Source: Vitis vinifera (Eukaryota > Streptophyta > Magnoliopsida > Vitales > Vitaceae). Taken from it: a stretch of 64,000 bases of DNA. The notes beneath the pieces are model-generated. The model was not told the DNA's origin, searched no databases, and saw only the letters and a program-made list of their open reading frames with translations. How positions within the stretch are numbered: position 1 is the stretch's first letter; each line of letters begins with the position of its first letter. This document shows positions 60,536 through 64,000 of the stretch, piece after piece. Location: NCBI RefSeq assembly GCF_030704535.1, contig NC_081818.1:28249001-28313000 (forward strand). Direction: 5' to 3'. A program made the translations under genes and the position numbers.

Positions 60536-63500
60536 AAAGGAGAAAACCTAATTTTTTTTTCGGTTTAGCCGTGTACTCAATTCCGGCAAACCGTCCAGTG
60601 ACCGTGTTTCACTCCGGTCCCCTCATTCTCTTCCCGAACCACCCCGGACAACCTCATCGCCGTCAGATCTCCACCACGCCGGCAACCTTTTCCGGCAAAA
60701 TTTTCCGGCGACCTCTTTTCCAGGCAACGACCACATATTCCGAAACGCCGGAGGCTGATCTACACGCCAGTGGAAACCCCACCGGCAACCGGAATCTCAC
60801 GCGCCCCCACGCGCCACTCTTCTCCTCTGGACTGTCACCCACGCGCCGGCGCATGACGGCGCGTGGCTCACTTTCCGCCCACTTCCGACACCTCTCCAGG
60901 CTCGTCCGGCGCCGTCTTGGCCTTCTAGCCCTCCGGCAGTCCTCCCCGAGCCCTGCATCTCCATTTTTTCCTTGTTTTTGGCTTTCTTGCCATTCCGGCC
61001 ACCTCCGACAGGGCTCCCCCTCCATCTTCGAGGCTTGGGTGCTGCTTCTCTTCCTTTCCAGGCACGACACAACCTTTTTTTCTCCATTGATTGCACCTCT
61101 CACAGCCGTGGTTTCACTGTTTTTCTCTCTCCGCCGAAATCTGAACCCATCTTAGGGCTCTCTTCGATCCAAATACGTGAATATGCCCACCAAAAATCAA
61201 ATCTTTACCTCTGTTATCTCTGGATCTCCTCTGATTACCTCAGAGAAATTGGTTGGCAGTGAGAATTATCTCTCCTGGTCTGCCTCTGTTGAACTTTGGT
61301 TTATGGGTCAAGGATATGAGGATCACTTGGTTACCCAGGAGGCAGATATCCCTGAGGTTGACCGCGTACAGTGGAGGAAGATAGATGCACAGTTATGTAG
61401 TGTATTATGGCAATCGGTTGATCCCCGAATTCTTCTTCATCTTCAGGCCTATAAAACTTGTTTTAAATTTTGGACTCAGGCCAAAGGATTATACACAAAT
61501 GATATCCAGCGTTTTTATAAGGTGGCTTCTGCTATTGTCCATCTCAGCCAACAGGACTTGGATCTATCTACTTATATTGGTCAGATTGCCTCTCTTAAGG
61601 AGCAGTTCTTGACTGTGATGCCTCTTACTCCTGATGTTGGGGCTCAACAAACACAGCTTGACAAGTTCTTCATGGTCCTTACTCTTATTGGCCTCCGTCC
61701 GGATCTTGAGCCTATTCGTGATCAGATTCTTGGTAGTTCATCAGTTCCGTCCTTGGATGATGTGTTTGCTCGCCTCCTCCGTATCTCGTCCACTTAGACT
61801 GTGCCATCTGATAGCGCTTCAGATTCTTCTGTGTTAGTTTCTCAAACTACCTCTCGAGGAGGACGCAGTGGTACCCGAGGTAGAGGCCAACGTCCTCATT
61901 GCACCTATTGCAATAAACTTGGCCACACTCGCGATCGTTGCTATCAGTTACATGGAAGACCTCCTCGCACTGCCCATATGGCCCAGTCCTCTGATTCTCC
62001 GTTGCCTCAGCCTCCGAGCTCCTCCGCATCTCAGACATCTCAGGCTTCTATTGCCTCTGTTGCCCAGCCTGGTAATGCCTCTGCCTGCCTTACCCACACA
62101 TCTTCTCTTGGACCCTGGATTCTAGATTCTGGAGCATCTGATCACCTATCTGGTAATAAGGATCTTTTCTCCTCTATTACTACTACCTTTGATTTACCTA
62201 CTGTTACCTTAGCTAATGGTTCTCAAACTGTGGCTAAAGGTATTGGTTTGGCCCTTCCTCTGCCTTCTCTACCTCTCACTTCTGTCCTTTATACTCCTGA
62301 ATGTCCTTTTAATCTTATTTCTATCAGCAAAATCACTCGTACTCTTAATTGCTCTATTACCTTTTCTGATAAATTTGTGACCTTGCAGGACCGGAGTACG
62401 GGGAAGACGATTGGCATAGGACGTGAGTCTCAAGGCCTCTATCACCTCACCTCAGATTCATCTCTTACAGTTTGCATTTCCACTGATGCTCCTCTCCTCA
62501 TTCACAATCGTCTGGGCCACCCTAGTCTCTCCAAGTTCCAGAAGATGGTTCCTCGTTTTTCCACTTTGTCGTCGCTTCCGTGTGAGTCCTGTCAGCTTGG
62601 GAAACATACTCGTGTCTCGTTCCCAAAGCGTTTGAATAATCGGGCAAAGTCTCCTTTTGAGCTTGTCCACACTGATGTTTGGGGTCCTTGTCGGACTGCG
62701 TCTACTTTAGGATTTCAGTATTTTGTCACTTTCATTGATGACTATTCTCGATGTACTTGGTTATTTTTAATGAAAAATCGAGCTGAGTTATTCTCTATTT
62801 TCCAGAAATTTTATACTGAAATCCAAACCCAGTTCAATATTTCTATTCGTGTGTTACGCAGTGACAATGCCAGGGAATATTTTTCAGCCCAATTTACTTC
62901 GTTTATGTCTCATCATGGGATTCTTCATCAGTCTTCTTGTGCTCATACTCCTCAACAAAATGGGGTAGCTGAACGCAAGAATCGACATCTTGTTGAGACA
63001 GCTCGTACTCTCCTCCTCCATAGTCACGTTCCTTTTCGCTTTTGGGGGGACGCTGTTCTTACCGCTTGTTATTTGATTAATCGTATGCCCTCCTCTGTCT
63101 TACACGATCAGATTCCTCACTCCCTTCTTTTCCCTGACCAACCACTTTATTTCCTTCCTCCTCGTGTCTTTGGTTGTACTTGCTTTGTTCATATTCTCAC
63201 TCCTGGACAGGACAAGCTTTCCGCCAAAGCCATGAAGTGCCTCTTCTTGAGATATTCTAGACTTCAGAAGGGTTATCGTTGTTATTCCCTTGAGACTCAT
63301 CGGTACTTTATCTCCACTGATGTCATCTTCTTTGAGGTCTCACCATTCTTTTCCACCACTTCTGAGTCTCTTCCTGTTTCTGAAGTCTTGCCCATTCCCA
63401 TTGTCTCCCCACCTGATGCTATGCCCCCTCGACCACTTCAGGTTTATCATCGTCGCCCTCGTGTCGTTGCTCCTCTCCCTTTTCCTGAGGCGCCTGCTGA

Positions 63501-64000
63501 CTCACTTCCTATCCCTTCGGCTTCACCTGCCCCGGCTCTGCCTTCTCCTAATGACTTACCCATTGCTGTTCGGAAAGGTACTCGCTCTACTCGTAATCCT
63601 CATCCTATTTACAATTTTTTGAGTTATCATCGATTATCTTCACCCTATTCTGCTTTTGTTTCTGCTATATCCTCTGTTTCTCTTCCAAAGAGCACCCATG
63701 AAGCTCTTTCCCATCTAGGCTGGCGACAGGCAATGGTGGATGAAATGGCTGCTCTGCACTCTAATGGCACTTGGGATCTTGTTGTTTTACCCTCTGGTAA
63801 ATCTACAGTTGGTTGTCGTTGGGTCTATGCAGTTAAGGTTGGTCCTGATGGTCAGGTTGATCGCTTTAAGGCCCGCTTAGTTGCTAAAGGCTATACTCAA
63901 GTTTATGGTTCTGATTATGGTGACACATTCTCCCCTGTTGCCAAGATTGCTTCTGTCCGCTTGCTTTTCTCCATGGCTGCTATGTGTTCTTGGCCTCTTT

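Larger units (their letters stand above)
60356..64000 (+). mobile_element. Ty1/copia LTR retrotransposon, 5' part, in the last visible RNase H1 intron
   Basis: Fossil copy of a Ty1/copia element, cut by the window end. Parts in order: 5' LTR (60356-60522), tRNA primer site (60523-60535), a GC-rich leader to about 61180, gag from about 61183 (ENYLSWSASVELWF), zinc knuckle ([15 protein letters not shown], about 61900), protease ([11 protein letters not shown], about 62120), integrase (HNRLGHPS to [12 protein letters not shown], about 62500-63300) and the start of reverse transcriptase (from about 63720). It looks mostly whole here, with about one or a few breaks. Age cannot be set because the second LTR lies outside. 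Sense orientation to the host gene. Confidence 0.92.

Noticed and set aside
60571-61155. Open frame of 194 codons, Pro/Arg/Ser rich
   Set aside because: Lies in the GC-rich leader between primer site and gag of the copia element; openness explained by base composition.
1-64000. CRISPR array, operon, phage or bacterial mobile system
   Set aside because: No regularly spaced repeats; genes are spliced plant genes; tandem repeats found are two-copy duplications.
1-64000. tRNA or rRNA genes
   Set aside because: No intact tRNA cloverleaf or rRNA sequence was recognised by eye; the only Pol III-like boxes are the degenerate pair at 776-837. A tRNA scan would be decisive.

Overview
This window is nuclear DNA from a flowering plant, most probably a woody eudicot and, by inference, grapevine (Vitis). 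The grounds are intron-bearing genes with plant GT-AG splice sites, plant-only families (TBL, CSLC, EMB506), AT-rich intergenic DNA full of short TIR repeats, and L1 and Ty1/copia sequences of a kind I associate with grape. No species-level marker was checked.

Layout, left to right. 1-1.7 kb: a heavily decayed Ty1/copia relic with a possible tRNA-derived SINE inside it. 4.3-4.85 kb (+): a single-exon 2H phosphoesterase gene. 9.6-12.2 kb (-): a three-exon TBL (TRICHOME BIREFRINGENCE-LIKE) cell-wall O-acetyltransferase gene. 14.4-21.45 kb (-): a three-exon SUO-type gene with BAH and TFIIS-N domains, about 1656 aa. 24-33 kb: gene-poor, with decayed repeats. 33.5-35.8 kb (+): a four-exon CSLC5-type xyloglucan glucan synthase gene. 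36-39.8 kb: AT-rich repeats and two adjacent TIR-type elements. 40.0-41.3 kb (+): TRM112, with an intron in its 5' leader. 43.5-47.1 kb (+): EMB506-type plastid ankyrin gene, seven exons. 48.8 kb to beyond 60.25 kb (+): an RNase H1 gene whose last exon lies past the window. Its first intron (6.8 kb) holds a MITE and three nested L1 LINEs. A Ty1/copia element begins about 100 bp after its last visible exon and runs off the window end.

The genes form no operon-like unit; they are ordinary housekeeping and developmental genes. TBL and CSLC5 both act on cell-wall polysaccharides in the Golgi. TRM112 supports tRNA, rRNA and eRF1 methyltransferases, and its promoter has the site II plus telobox layout typical of translation genes. 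SUO (RNA silencing and chromatin), RNase H1 (RNA:DNA hybrids) and EMB506 (plastid and embryo development) are unrelated neighbours.

I found no convincing novel system. The best leads are the nested L1 insertions with readable junctions in the RNase H1 gene, the one-exon-per-ankyrin-repeat structure of EMB506, GC-rich palindromes of the AAACGACGCCGTTT type upstream of three or four genes, and the run of DLN (EAR-like) motifs plus GW motifs at the C-terminus of the SUO protein. Exon boundaries were derived by eye from splice consensus, reading phase and remembered family sequences. They agree in phase throughout but were not checked against transcripts.
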